Positions 26,250 to 34,788 of a DNA stretch of 64,000 nucleotides are shown piece by piece. Made by a program: the position numbers and the translations under genes. The notes below the pieces were generated by a model. The model saw nothing but the letters and a program-made list of their open reading frames with translations. It had not been told where the DNA came from and did not search any database. The stretch is taken from the NCBI GenBank assembly GCA_030524525.1, contig JAUNGI010000003.1, positions 58,800 through 122,799 of the forward strand. Reading direction: 5' to 3'. The DNA comes from Lachnospiraceae bacterium (GTDB lineage Bacteria > Bacillota > Clostridia > Lachnospirales > Lachnospiraceae). Positions within the stretch are counted from its first letter, which is position 1. Every line of letters starts with the position of its first letter.

Positions 26250-27386
26250 ATGAACGCTTATCAAACGGGAAATTACCGCAATTATTTTTTGGAGCTGGGG
26301 CTTTCGGAGCAGGAGATCCGGGAGCGGGTCGAAAGCACGTTCCAAACGCTGTTTTTTGGCGCGGAGGACGAGCGCATTTATCATGAGGTCGGCGACGATA
26401 TGGGCTATGTGACCGACACCGGCAACAACGACGTCCGGACCGAGGGCATGTCGTATGCGATGATGATGTGCGTGCAGCTTGACAAGAAGGAGATCTTCGA
26501 CCGTCTCTGGAAATGGACGCGGACGTATATGTATCTGGACGAAAGCTGGTACAATCACGGCTATTACTGCTGGTCGTGCGGACTGGACGGAACGAAGAAT
26601 TCCGAGGGACCCGCGCCGGACGGCGAGGAATATTTCGCGATGGCGCTGCTTTTCGCCTCGCACCGCTGGGGAGACGGCGAGGGGATCTTTGCCTACTCCA
26701 AGCACGCGAAGGATCTGCTGCGGGAAATGGTACATAAGGAGGACGACGGCAAGGGCGAGGCGATGTTCGACCCGTCCAACAAGCTGATCCGCTTTATTAC
26801 CTGCGTGAACTTCTCCGATCCGTCGTACCATCTGCCGCATTTCTACGAGCTGTACGCGAAATGGTGCTACGAAGAGGATCGGGCGTTTTTTGAGGACGCC
26901 GCAAAGCGGAGCCGAGAATATCTGCATCTTGCCTGCCACCCGGAGACCGGTCTGTGCGCGGAATACGCCAATTATGACGGAACTCCCGTGCGCATGGAGG
27001 GGGACTGGGGCGAGCACTGGCATTATTACAGCGACGCTTACCGGACGATCGCCAACATCGGTTTGGACTGGGAGTGGTTCGGCGCCGATCCGTGGCAGCA
27101 GGAGATCGCGGCAAAGCATCAGAAGTTTTTCTGCGAGACCGTGGCGGACCGGCCGGATCGGGTATATCGGATCGACGGAACCGTGGAGGACGAGAAGGCG
27201 CTGCATCCGGTTGCGATGATCGCAACGAACGCGCAGGCCTCGCTTGCTTCCAACGGTCCTTGGGCAAAGGCGTGCGTGCAGAAGTTCTGGGATACCCCGA
27301 TGCGGAAGGGCGACCGCCGCTATTACGATAACTGCCTCTACATGTTTGCGATGCTGGCGCTTTCGGGACAGTATCGGATCTGGTAG
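26250..27386 (+). CDS. GH8 reducing-end xylose-releasing exo-oligoxylanase
   Basis: 378 residues, cytoplasmic. Family GH8 motifs match the Rex group: TGNNDVRTEGMSYAMMM (general-acid Glu), ESWYNHGYYCWSCGLDG, GPAPDGEEYFAMALLFASHRWG (Asp) and HWHYYSDAYRTIANI (catalytic Asp). The enzyme removes xylose from the reducing end of xylooligosaccharides (EC 3.2.1.156 type). GGGAGG lies seven bases before the ATG. With the upstream esterase and the nearby GH10 xylanase it completes xylan use inside the cell. Confidence 0.92.
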   Translation: MNAYQTGNYRNYFLELGLSEQEIRERVESTFQTLFFGAEDERIYHEVGDDMGYVTDTGNNDVRTEGMSYAMMMCVQLDKKEIFDRLWKWTRTYMYLDESWYNHGYYCWSCGLDGTKNSEGPAPDGEEYFAMALLFASHRWGDGEGIFAYSKHAKDLLREMVHKEDDGKGEAMFDPSNKLIRFITCVNFSDPSYHLPHFYELYAKWCYEEDRAFFEDAAKRSREYLHLACHPETGLCAEYANYDGTPVRMEGDWGEHWHYYSDAYRTIANIGLDWEWFGADPWQQEIAAKHQKFFCETVADRPDRVYRIDGTVEDEKALHPVAMIATNAQASLASNGPWAKACVQKFWDTPMRKGDRRYYDNCLYMFAMLALSGQYRIW

Positions 27387-27387
27387 T

Positions 27388-28113
27388 TTATTTCCGACGA
27401 ATGCGGTTCCTTTGCGGGCGCAGCGTCATTTCGGTAACGACGACGTCGCGGCGCAGACCAAGGATATACATAAGCGCGTCCGCCGTTTCTTCGGGCAGCA
27501 GGCGCGCGTCTTCCTCGGAGGCCGTTGTAAAATCCGCATTGCGGTACAGATTGGACTCGGTGAGATCCGGCTGAAGGGTGACGACCCGGACGCCGGATTT
27601 TCTGCATTCTTCAAACAGGCTCTGCCCGAAGCTCGTCAGTCCCGCCTTGGTCGCGCCGTACGCGCAGCCGTAGGTGTTGTTTTGGGAGCGGGCTGTCACG
27701 GAGCTGACGTTTACGATCGTCCCGCGCCGTTCCTTGAGGCTTCGCAGCAGAAGCTGCGTCAGCACGAGAGGGGCTTCCAGATTGACCGCCACCATCTCGT
27801 GGATCTTTCGGGGCGACAGCTCCTCGTGGGGGCCGTAGTATGCCGCTCCCGCGCAGTTGACAAGCAGGGATATGCGGTGCGCGAGCGGAAGCTCCCGGAG
27901 CCGTTCGGGCAGCTCGGCGGTTTTGCAGAGGTCCATCTCCAGAGGATGGAACGCCGCGTCGCGGATGGGGCAGGCGGAAAAATCCCTGCCGATGCCGTAG
28001 ACTGTGTAGCCTGCGGCAAGCAGCCGTCTGCAAATGGCGAGTCCGATGCCGCTGGAGGCGCCGGTCACAAGGGCAAGCTCGTTATTGGGTGCTTGGGTTT
28101 CGGTTGGGTTCAT
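27388..28113 (-). CDS. Short-chain dehydrogenase/reductase
   Basis: 241 residues. N-terminal NAD(P) motif TGASSGIGLAICRRL, NCAG motif (LLVNCAGAAYYG), catalytic Ser in NVSSV and the Tyr-x-x-x-Lys motif in YGCAYGATKAG. Classic SDR length. Substrate cannot be read. It converges on the GH8 gene with almost no gap and may be co-transcribed with the SPL gene upstream on this strand (15-base gap). Confidence 0.88.
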   Translation of the reverse strand: MNPTETQAPNNELALVTGASSGIGLAICRRLLAAGYTVYGIGRDFSACPIRDAAFHPLEMDLCKTAELPERLRELPLAHRISLLVNCAGAAYYGPHEELSPRKIHEMVAVNLEAPLVLTQLLLRSLKERRGTIVNVSSVTARSQNNTYGCAYGATKAGLTSFGQSLFEECRKSGVRVVTLQPDLTESNLYRNADFTTASEEDARLLPEETADALMYILGLRRDVVVTEMTLRPQRNRIRRK

Positions 28114-28128
28114 GGGAGACCTCCGTTA

Positions 28129-29157
28129 TCATGGATTTTCGGGGCTTTCCCAGAGGAACAGCTTTTCCTCCGGAAGATATCGCTTTAGTTCTTCTTTGGC
28201 AAAGCCGAGCAGCTCCGCCGTCTTTTCCGCTCCGTAATGGTAGACGCCCCCGCTCAGCTCGTAGGGATAGCAGGCAACGTCGCAGGGCCGGTTTTTGCGC
28301 ATGGCTTTCAGGTAGTCCCTGCCGATGCGGAAAACGCCAAGGCTGACGTCGGTGATCCCTTGCGGCGGAAGCGTCGCAAAGGTTTCCCGGAACAGCTCCC
28401 GGTAATGCGTCCGGAAATCCGGGATCCGCAGCAGCGGATCAAAGCAGAGCCGTATTTTCCGTCCCTCGGAAAGCGCCTTTGCAGCCGTCCGGAGCCGCGC
28501 CGAAAGCGGCGGCGTGCGGTGCTCGTAGCGCTGGACGACCGTCTGCGGCGACAGCGTAAACGCCCAGATGATGTTTGGCAGGACGGGCAGCGCGGACAGG
28601 ACGCCGGAGGCGGCAGCCTTGGTGCGGACTTCCAGCAGCAGCGTCGGATGCTCGGCGGCAAAGGCGCACCAGTCGGCGAGAAAGCCGGTCAGAGCCTCGA
28701 TCGCCAGCAGATCGGTGTCGTAGCTGACGCTGACATACATGGGATGCGCCGCAAGCATCCGTTCGATCTCGGCAAACGTATCCTCCAGATTGACGAAGAT
28801 CACCAGATGGGAAGAAGGGTACATCCCCTGCAAATAACAGTATTCACAGTCAAAGACGCAGTTCATAACGTTGGACGTATAGTAAAAATGCTCGTTTCCA
28901 AAGCTCTGGCAGACCGCGGCGCCCGGATGGATGGCGGGCTGCTTGGAGCGAGCCAGCAGCAGCGCCTGCGAATTCCGCTGTACGGCGGGGCGCTGGCGGG
29001 GGCGGGAAAAAATCTCCTTGTAATCTCTGCACTCAATGACGACCGCGTCCGGAAATCGCGCCAGCAGACGTTTGGCGCGCGGGTGATCCTTGGCGGCGCT
29101 TTCCACATAAATGTGGGAAAACGGCTTATTGTAAGCAGGCTTCGCGGAATCGTTCAA
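28129..29157 (-). CDS. splB: Spore photoproduct lyase-like radical SAM protein
   Basis: 342 residues. The radical-SAM motif CVFDCEYCYLQ (C-x3-C-x2-C spacing) follows NEHFYYTSNVMNC, and SYDTDLLAIE, RTKAAA and FTLSPQTVVQRYEHRTPPL are typical of SplB. The enzyme splits the thymine dimer (spore photoproduct) during germination, so the host probably forms spores. The start appears to be a TTG; AAGGAGG is 13 bases upstream, a long spacing. It overlaps the upstream nucleosidase gene by 32 bases, an arrangement often seen for splB. Confidence 0.85.
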   Translation of the reverse strand: MNDSAKPAYNKPFSHIYVESAAKDHPRAKRLLARFPDAVVIECRDYKEIFSRPRQRPAVQRNSQALLLARSKQPAIHPGAAVCQSFGNEHFYYTSNVMNCVFDCEYCYLQGMYPSSHLVIFVNLEDTFAEIERMLAAHPMYVSVSYDTDLLAIEALTGFLADWCAFAAEHPTLLLEVRTKAAASGVLSALPVLPNIIWAFTLSPQTVVQRYEHRTPPLSARLRTAAKALSEGRKIRLCFDPLLRIPDFRTHYRELFRETFATLPPQGITDVSLGVFRIGRDYLKAMRKNRPCDVACYPYELSGGVYHYGAEKTAELLGFAKEELKRYLPEEKLFLWESPENP

Positions 29158-29986
29158 GATAAAGCTTCCCCTCCTTTCGGGAAAGTGGGCGCCCGCCGTC
29201 TGCGGAGCGAAGCCCGTGCCCTTCGATAAAATCCTGCAGCATGGCGATGGCGTAGCCCCGTTCCAGCTCGTAGTAGGTGATCAGGCGGCGGATCTCAAGC
29301 CGCATGCTTTCCGACGCGCAGAGCAGACGGCAGAATTCTTCGATGCGCGCTTCCTCCTCCGGTCCGTAGACGGCGCCCCGCTGCCGGTTGGCGGCAAAGC
29401 GAAGCAGCGTATCCCGGATGGCGGGAAGCGCCTCCTGCCCTTCGGAGAGCAGCGCCGTGGGCGAAAGCTCCGAGACCGCGCCGTAGTCGGAGACGGTCTT
29501 GAAAAAGAACATGCGCTCGGTCGAAAAAAACGGCAGCGCGGCCTGAAACAGGGCTGCCGCCTCCATGTCGTAAAGCATTCCGGCGGAACCGCCCGCTTCG
29601 CGCTGCGGGATCGCCTGCGTCGTCAGACTGCGTTCGGGGAACGAATGCACATAGAGCATGTCCGGATAAAAGCTGCGGTCGGAGGCGGCCTCCAGCAGCC
29701 GATGGATCAGAACGGTTTGTCCGATGGGTACGGAGCCGTCCGGACAGCCGCAGGTGCCGATGTTGGAAAAGAGATCGTCCTCTTTGGGGGCAAGCTTTGC
29801 AAGCACGCGGCTGAGCGCGGCGGCGGACGGCACGGGGCCGGTGCCGGTAACGATCAGAAACGTCGGTTCGGGCTCCGCTTCCGAAAAGAAGACTTGGTCC
29901 TTGGTAAATTCGGGGAGCCGCTTTGCGGACAGGGTACGAATCCACGGAGCCGCCTCCCAATAGAGTGCAAAAGCAAGAAAAAGCAT
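29126..29986 (-). CDS. Nucleoside phosphorylase-like protein paired with splB
   Basis: 286 residues from an ATG preceded by GGGAGG. The first ~190 residues follow the MTA/SAH nucleosidase-nucleoside phosphorylase fold: FLIVTGTGPVPSAAALS, SNIGTCGCPDGSVPIGQ and the nucleoside-site MLYDMEAAALFQAA (M-E-x-x-A). The remainder is helical. Similar genes commonly precede splB in Clostridia; their substrate is not established. Divergent from the GH10 gene. Confidence 0.75.
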   Translation of the reverse strand: MLFLAFALYWEAAPWIRTLSAKRLPEFTKDQVFFSEAEPEPTFLIVTGTGPVPSAAALSRVLAKLAPKEDDLFSNIGTCGCPDGSVPIGQTVLIHRLLEAASDRSFYPDMLYVHSFPERSLTTQAIPQREAGGSAGMLYDMEAAALFQAALPFFSTERMFFFKTVSDYGAVSELSPTALLSEGQEALPAIRDTLLRFAANRQRGAVYGPEEEARIEEFCRLLCASESMRLEIRRLITYYELERGYAIAMLQDFIEGHGLRSADGGRPLSRKEGKLYLERFREACLQ

Positions 29987-30101
29987 AAAAACCTCCCGAA
30001 AATGAATGGGAAAACACAAAAGAAAGCTAAAATTTGATATTGCAGTCCGGCCGCTTTTATCATAACATAGGAGAAGATTTTAGAAAAGAGATTCTTTTTT
30101 G

Positions 30102-30113
30102 AACCGCGGTTCC
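30102..30113. promoter_or_regulatory. Perfect palindrome upstream of the GH10 gene
   Basis: GAACCGCGGTTC, 12 bp, self-complementary, about 24 bases before the xylanase start in the divergent intergenic region. Possible operator; no regulator can be assigned. Confidence 0.35.
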
Positions 30114-30136
30114 AAACCGCAGAAACGGAGAAACGA

Positions 30137-31912
30137 ATGAACGTGAAAAAAAGAGGAAGGATCGTCAGCTGGCTTTTGCTTCTGGCGATGTCCGTTATGC
30201 TCATGGCTTGCAGTCAGGAGGACAATGAGGAAGTGAAACCGACCGACCAGCCTACCGGGGAAGCACAGGCGTCCGCTGCGCCGGAAGCGACGCCCACCTC
30301 GACGGTAGTGACAAATCCGGAAATTACGGAAGACGATTTACATAAGCTCTCCTACGATTCCCTGCAGGAGGCTTATGCCGATTATTTTATGATCGGCACC
30401 ATTTATACGAACGACATTACCCGCGGCGCAGATTATGAGCTTGTGACGAAAAACTTCAATCAGCTTACGCCGGAGAATATTCTGAAGCCGGATGCAACGC
30501 AGCCGACGGAAGGAAATTTCACGCTTAACGCGGCAAAGCTCATGATGACCTATGCGGAAACGGAAAACATGACCGTGCACGGACACGTTCTGGCATGGCA
30601 CCAGCAGTCCGGCAACTGGCTGGGACAGACGAGCGACCGCGACGTGGCGATCAATCAGCTGAAAAACCATATCAACGGCGTTGCAGGGGAATTCGCCGGC
30701 GAGATCTATTCGTGGGACGTGGTCAACGAGGCGATCCGGGACGGCGCTAAGTTGCCGGCGGACGGCGATTGGACGAAATGTCTGCGGGAGACGCAGTGGA
30801 CGAAGTCCATCGGAACCGATTACATCGCGCTTGCTTTTCAGTTTGCGCACGAGGCGGCTCCGGACGCGCTGTTATATTACAACGATTACAACTTAGACGA
30901 TCCAAACAAGGCGGAGATCGTCGCCGCCATGGTGACCGATCTGCGCGCGCAGGGCGTTCCGGTGGACGGAATCGGTATGCAGGGGCACTACAATACCAAC
31001 ACATACATCGGAAACGTGGCAGGTAGCCTGGAGATGTTCTCCAAGATCGACGGGATCCGGATCAGCTTTTCCGAGCTGGATCTGGGCGTCAGCGGCGTGA
31101 CGAGCGGAAAGCTGACCGAGGAGCAGGAGCTGCAGCAGGCGATCGCCTACGCAAAGCTGTTTTTGGTATTCAAGGATTATGCGGATATCATCGAGCGCGT
31201 TACGTTCTGGGGCTATAAGGACAATACAAGCTGGAGAAGCGAGAGCGCCCCGCTGCTGTGGGATTCCATGCTCCAGCCGAAGGAGGCGTATTATGCGGTC
31301 ATGAATCCGGAGGCGTACGCCAAGCTGGAAGCTGCCGGCGAAACGGTCGAGACCAAGCAGGCAAAGGCGGTCTACGGAACGCCCGAAGTCAACGGCGTGG
31401 TGGACGACTGCTGGAGCGCAGCACCCAAGTATGACATCGCCAACGCGCTTTTCGCATGGCAGGGCGCGACCGGAACCGTACAGATGATGTGGGATGAACA
31501 GTATCTCTATGTGCTGTTCGACGTGGACGATACCGTGCTGAACAAGAATGCGGAAAACAAGTACGATCAGGATTCGGTCGAATTCTTCTTGGATCAGAAC
31601 AACTGCAAAAAGACCTATTACGACAGCGGCTGCGGTCAGTACCGGTGCAACTATGCCAGCGAGGTTTCGTTTGGTTCCGTGCCGAACAACGACGGCTTTG
31701 ATGCGGAGGCGTTTTACAAGAAGGGCGGCTACATTGTGGAGATGCGCATTCCGCTGCTCCAAGGCGGCGAAAAGGGCATGGTTATGGGCTTTGACGCGCA
31801 GATCAACGACGCCAACGCACAGGGCGTACGGCAGAGCGTCATGAAGTTCAACGCCACGACCGATTATGCGTACAACAATCCGTCGATGTGGGCGGAGGTT
31901 ACCTTGGAGTAA
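30137..31912 (+). CDS. Secreted GH10 xylanase lipoprotein with CBM9-like domain
   Basis: 591 residues. Lipobox LMAC after a hydrophobic signal, then a ~60-residue P/T/A-rich spacer. The GH10 domain spans ~75-395: NQLTPENILKPD, HGHVLAWHQQS, acid/base Glu in SWDVVNEAI (~200), YYNDYNLDD and nucleophile Glu in SFSELDLG (~314). From ~410 to the end a CBM9-type domain is seen (EVNGVVDDCWSAAPKYDI, MMWDEQYLYVLFDVDD, DSVEFFLDQNN), which in relatives binds reducing ends of sugars. As a cell-anchored endoxylanase it feeds the intracellular GH8 and esterase. Confidence 0.95.
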   Translation: MNVKKRGRIVSWLLLLAMSVMLMACSQEDNEEVKPTDQPTGEAQASAAPEATPTSTVVTNPEITEDDLHKLSYDSLQEAYADYFMIGTIYTNDITRGADYELVTKNFNQLTPENILKPDATQPTEGNFTLNAAKLMMTYAETENMTVHGHVLAWHQQSGNWLGQTSDRDVAINQLKNHINGVAGEFAGEIYSWDVVNEAIRDGAKLPADGDWTKCLRETQWTKSIGTDYIALAFQFAHEAAPDALLYYNDYNLDDPNKAEIVAAMVTDLRAQGVPVDGIGMQGHYNTNTYIGNVAGSLEMFSKIDGIRISFSELDLGVSGVTSGKLTEEQELQQAIAYAKLFLVFKDYADIIERVTFWGYKDNTSWRSESAPLLWDSMLQPKEAYYAVMNPEAYAKLEAAGETVETKQAKAVYGTPEVNGVVDDCWSAAPKYDIANALFAWQGATGTVQMMWDEQYLYVLFDVDDTVLNKNAENKYDQDSVEFFLDQNNCKKTYYDSGCGQYRCNYASEVSFGSVPNNDGFDAEAFYKKGGYIVEMRIPLLQGGEKGMVMGFDAQINDANAQGVRQSVMKFNATTDYAYNNPSMWAEVTLE

Positions 31913-31975
31913 AATCCTCTGCCGCTGGCAAATGTTACAAAAACATTTCCAAAATGTTAAAGTTTTGTGTAAAAA

Positions 31976-32004
31976 TTGACAAATCGGTGCAAATGGAATA
32001 GAAT
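31976..32004 (+). promoter_or_regulatory. Strong promoter upstream of relA/SAS gene
   Basis: TTGACA (31976-31981), 17-base spacer, TAGAAT (31999-32004). Predicted start near 32011, about 97 bases before the coding start. Confidence 0.8.
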
Positions 32005-32010
32005 AATACC

Positions 32011-32072
32011 GACCCTTTCAAACGGAAGGGTGGGGAATCTGAGAGGAAGCGGTTCGCCGTTTCCTCTTTTGA
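32011..32072 (+). ncRNA. Short terminated leader RNA or sRNA before the alarmone synthetase
   Basis: The RNA expected from the promoter first forms ACCCTT...AAGGGT, then a purine-rich GTGGGGAATCTG segment, then an 11-bp stem AGAGGAAGCGG / CCGTTTCCTCT with a TTCG tetraloop and TTTTG. This is a canonical intrinsic terminator placed before the coding sequence, so either a ~60-nt sRNA or an attenuator is made. I do not recognise a known riboswitch. Confidence 0.55.
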
Positions 32073-32107
32073 TTTTCAAGAAGAACAATACGAAAGCTGG
32101 GAGATGA

Positions 32108-32833
32108 ATGGAGAATCAACATCATTGGGAAGTGGAGGAATTCGGAGAGGTGCAGCAGAAGTCGATGCGGCTTTTTTTGGCGGAGAATCATTCTCCGGAG
32201 CAGCTGCTGGAATTTACGAAGCGGTTCGCGGAACTGATGACGCTTTATGAGTGTGCGATCAAGGAGGTCACGACCAAGCTGGAGGTGCTGACGATGGAGT
32301 TCCGCTCGACGCGGAGCCGGAACCCGATCAATAACATCCAGAGTCGTATCAAATCTCCGGAAAGCATTATGGGGAAGATGAAAAAGAAGGGGCTTCCCTA
32401 TAATTTGGAAATGATGACGGCGGAGCTCAACGATATTGCCGGCGTGCGGGTCGTTTGTCCGTTTATTGACGATATTTATGCAGTCGCGGATATGCTGATA
32501 CAGCAGGACGATATCGTGCTGCTGCAGCGCAAGGATTATATTGCGGAGCCGAAGCCCAACGGTTACCGGAGCCTGCATCTGGTCATCGAGATCCCGATCT
32601 TTCTTTCAAACCGAAAGCTGCCGATGAAGGTGGAGGTGCAGATCCGGACGATCGCCATGAATTTTTGGGCGAGTCTGGAGCATCAGATTCACTACAAAAA
32701 GCAGCTGGAAAATTCGCAGGAGCTGGGAGAGGAAATGCGTCAGTGCGCGGAGATCATTCACGATACAGATGTGCGGATGCAGATGATCCAGCGGAAGATG
32801 CATCTTGTGTCGGAAGAGGGCGAAAAGAAATAG
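32108..32833 (+). CDS. Small alarmone synthetase (RelA/SpoT synthetase domain)
   Basis: 241 residues, only the (p)ppGpp synthetase domain with no hydrolase or regulatory parts. Motifs: RIKSPESIMGKMKKKGLP, DIAGVRVVCPFIDDIY, EPKPNGYRSLHLVIEI, KVEVQIRTIAMNFWASLEHQIHYK. This is the RelQ/RelP (YjbM/YwaC) type, which transfers pyrophosphate from ATP to GDP or GTP. It is preceded by a terminated leader (32011-32072), which suggests regulation by read-through, and followed by a strong terminator. Confidence 0.92.
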   Translation: MENQHHWEVEEFGEVQQKSMRLFLAENHSPEQLLEFTKRFAELMTLYECAIKEVTTKLEVLTMEFRSTRSRNPINNIQSRIKSPESIMGKMKKKGLPYNLEMMTAELNDIAGVRVVCPFIDDIYAVADMLIQQDDIVLLQRKDYIAEPKPNGYRSLHLVIEIPIFLSNRKLPMKVEVQIRTIAMNFWASLEHQIHYKKQLENSQELGEEMRQCAEIIHDTDVRMQMIQRKMHLVSEEGEKK

Positions 32834-32843
32834 TCATGCAAAT

Positions 32844-32877
32844 GCCGTGCGGGCCGCAGAGCCCCACGGCGTTTTTT
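32844..32877 (+). terminator. Intrinsic terminator of the alarmone synthetase gene
   Basis: GCCGTG / CACGGC stem with an inner GGG...CCC pairing, followed by six T at 32872-32877. Confidence 0.88.
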
Positions 32878-32930
32878 GTTGCAAGCGTTCCGGGAATCGT
32901 CTTTTGCGCGCCTGCCGGATTCAGGAGTTT

Positions 32931-33066
32931 TTTGATTCTATAGGAAACTGCGTTTCCTATAGAATAAAAAAACGCTCCGCAGGGATCGCACTGCGGCGGA
33001 GAGGAACTGTGTCGCTAGAGCGACCCGCCGCAGGCGGAGAATCTCGCAAGCGAGAATCTTTGTTCT
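32931..33066 (+). repeat. Multi-hairpin repeat, copy C
   Basis: Full-length copy. In the first hairpin the outer pair G-C of copies A and E is A-T here (ATTCTATAGG...CCTATAGAAT), a compensatory change. The GTCGCT-AG-AGCGAC hairpin is present; the last hairpin carries a mismatch (GAATCTCGC / GCGAGAATC). Confidence 0.92.
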
Positions 33067-33109
33067 CGAATTCCGGGTTTTGTCATTAAAAATCGAAAAA
33101 AGAGAACCG

Positions 33110-33173
33110 GAAGAAATAAGAACAAAATGTGCCAATTTCTTCACTTGCTTAATGACGCGAAATAGGATAAAAT
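33110..33173 (+). promoter_or_regulatory. Palindrome-promoter module 1 (lipoprotein gene)
   Basis: A degenerate 33-base palindrome (33110-33142, GAAGAAAT...ATTTCTTC) lies two bases before TTGCTT (33145-33150), then 17 bases to TAAAAT (33168-33173). Same length and layout as the two modules at 34235 and 34789, with the right half best conserved. Confidence 0.6.
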
Positions 33174-33349
33174 CATATTAGAATACTAATGTTACGCTGA
33201 TGCGCAGTTTTATGAAGGCAGGTTGTTTGCCGGCGTCAATGTGACTGCCGACCGTTGGTAGTACGAATGCGTCTATCTGGGGCATATCCGTACCATACGT
33301 TCAATACAGTATCCGGAGGAAAAGTAGGAAGATAAAAGGAGGGGATAAA

Positions 33350-34180
33350 ATGCGTACAAAATTCTGGATTGTTCTTTTTGTGCTTCTTGGCTGTCTGACA
33401 GCCTGCGGAGAAAAGAAGGAGCCCGCAGCAGCAGGGAGCGGAGCGGTGCCTACAACAGGGGAAAACATCGCGGCGGAAACGCCGTCACCGACGGAAACGC
33501 CTTCTGCCGATCCGAGCGGAGATGCGTTGACTCCGTCTCTGACGCCCCTGCCTCCGGGAACTCTGCCGGAGGTCGATTCCTTGCCTAAGGCGGACGATTC
33601 TTCGGTGGGAAGCAAATGTACGCTGCGTCTGCTGGCGACAGAACGTCAGAGCTTTGCTTACTACTATGACGCCAAGAGCGGTCGCGAACGGCTTGTGACC
33701 GTACCGGTACCGCCGGATGAGGAGTATATTTTTCAGGGAGAATCCTATGTTCTTCCGCCGAAAGCTGCGCCTATAACGGTGTATGAGACGGCGCTTGGCG
33801 GAATAGACGGTCTTCGGGCGGCGCTGAACGGCGAGATCGAGGCAACGGTGCTGGCGGTTGTCAATATTTCTTATCAGGAGATCGATGCGGCTCATTGTGC
33901 AATTGCCTTTCAGGAGGAGCCGACCGATGCTTTGCAGTCGGTGGAACTGAACTTCGGGGAAACGGCTTCGGAAGGACTGGGACGCTTTTTCGGGGCAAAC
34001 AGCCCGGAGCCGTATTCGAAAAACGAGGCGCTTTGGCAGCTTCTTCCCGACGGACAATATGTTATGCTTTGGGAGGCTGTAAAGGAGGAGGACGATACCC
34101 GGAATCCGAATATGGATGAGATCTTTCGGAGGATATACGAACGCTTCGGACTTACCGAGCTGATTTTTGGGGCAAACTAG
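33350..34180 (+). CDS. Lipoprotein of unknown function
   Basis: 276 residues. Signal peptide ending in LTAC, then a ~60-residue P/T/S/A-rich linker, then a ~180-residue mixed domain (SKCTLRLLATERQSFAYYYDAKSGRERLVTVPVPPDEEYIFQGESYVLPP, AHCAIAFQEEPTDALQSVELNFGETASEGLGRFF). I do not recognise the domain. AAAGGAGGGG precedes the ATG. It is read from palindrome-promoter module 1 after a long untranslated leader, and two sRNA genes with matching promoters follow it. Confidence 0.7.
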   Translation: MRTKFWIVLFVLLGCLTACGEKKEPAAAGSGAVPTTGENIAAETPSPTETPSADPSGDALTPSLTPLPPGTLPEVDSLPKADDSSVGSKCTLRLLATERQSFAYYYDAKSGRERLVTVPVPPDEEYIFQGESYVLPPKAAPITVYETALGGIDGLRAALNGEIEATVLAVVNISYQEIDAAHCAIAFQEEPTDALQSVELNFGETASEGLGRFFGANSPEPYSKNEALWQLLPDGQYVMLWEAVKEEDDTRNPNMDEIFRRIYERFGLTELIFGAN

Positions 34181-34234
34181 CGCAGGAGCCGTTTTTGCAA
34201 TGCGCCTTCCCGAAAGTGGACGAAGCAAGAGACG

Positions 34235-34298
34235 GAAGAAGTTTGCACATTTTGTGCAAACTTCTTCTCTTGCCATCGGGTGAGAAATAGGGTATACT
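34235..34298 (+). promoter_or_regulatory. Palindrome-promoter module 2 (sRNA 1)
   Basis: Perfect 15-base arms GAAGAAGTTTGCACA / TGTGCAAACTTCTTC around TTT (34235-34267), two bases before TTGCCA (34270-34275), 17 bases, TATACT (34293-34298). The palindrome could be an operator, or terminate the upstream lipoprotein transcript. Confidence 0.75.
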
Positions 34299-34302
34299 AT
34301 TG

Positions 34303-34402
34303 TTGCGGATGGGAAATGCCGCAAATGAACAAAGCTGGTCATGGGAACTGAAACATAAAGAGATCCTCTCTGTTCGGGAATGAACGGAGGGGATTTCTTT
34401 TT
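34303..34402 (+). ncRNA. Predicted small RNA 1
   Basis: About 100 nt. A 5' hairpin TTGCGG / CCGCAA displays ATGGGAAATG in its loop. The block AGCTGGTCATGGGAACTGA follows, then a 14-bp terminator stem (34362-34375 / 34382-34395, two or three G-U pairs) with a T-rich tail. Module 2 supplies a promoter at the right distance. No open frame with a ribosome site. The second RNA at 34861 shares the block and layout. Not a family I can name. Confidence 0.72.
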
Positions 34403-34532
34403 GTTCTATGGGAAACGCAGTTTCCCATAGAACAAAAAAGCTCCGCTGAAGATCGCACTGCGGCGGAGAGGAACCGTGTCGCTGGAGCGACCCGCCGCAG
34501 GCGGAGAATCTCGCAAGCGAGATTCTTTGTTC
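34397..34532 (+). repeat. Multi-hairpin repeat, copy D
   Basis: Full-length copy beginning in the T-tract of the sRNA 1 terminator. Its first hairpin reads TTCTATGGGAAA / TTTCCCATAGAA: the inner A-T pair of the other copies is G-C here, with both sides changed. The last hairpin is perfect. Confidence 0.92.
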
Positions 34533-34788
34533 CCGGTGTGTTAAAATATATGGAAAACTTTGTGAGCGCCGCGCGGGACGGGGGAGAATGTGAGAGAAGC
34601 CGGGGAGAAGCGTGCGCCGGGCTATGTGACGCGGCGGACAGGGCGTCGCCCACGGGGCGTTAAAATGCTTGACGAAACTTCTGCGGACATACGAGCGTTC
34701 CGGAAGGATTGTGCCGTTTGGAAACGAAAAAATACGGAAGCGGCTTGTGAAACTTGGCTTTAAGAGAAGGATCGAAAAAAGGGACAAA

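Larger units (their letters stand above)
32878..33349. other. Gene-free stretch with repeat copy C and the lipoprotein promoter
   Basis: It holds a weak hairpin with T-run (CCTG...CAGG, then six T near 32929), repeat copy C, a degenerate palindrome and promoter, and a ~170-base leader that includes ATTAG-AATA-CTAAT. No gene seen. Confidence 0.75.

Noticed and set aside
31930-31948. AAATGTT-ACAAA-AACATTT after the xylanase gene as terminator
   Set aside because: The stem is A/T-only, without a T-tract, and too weak to call a terminator.
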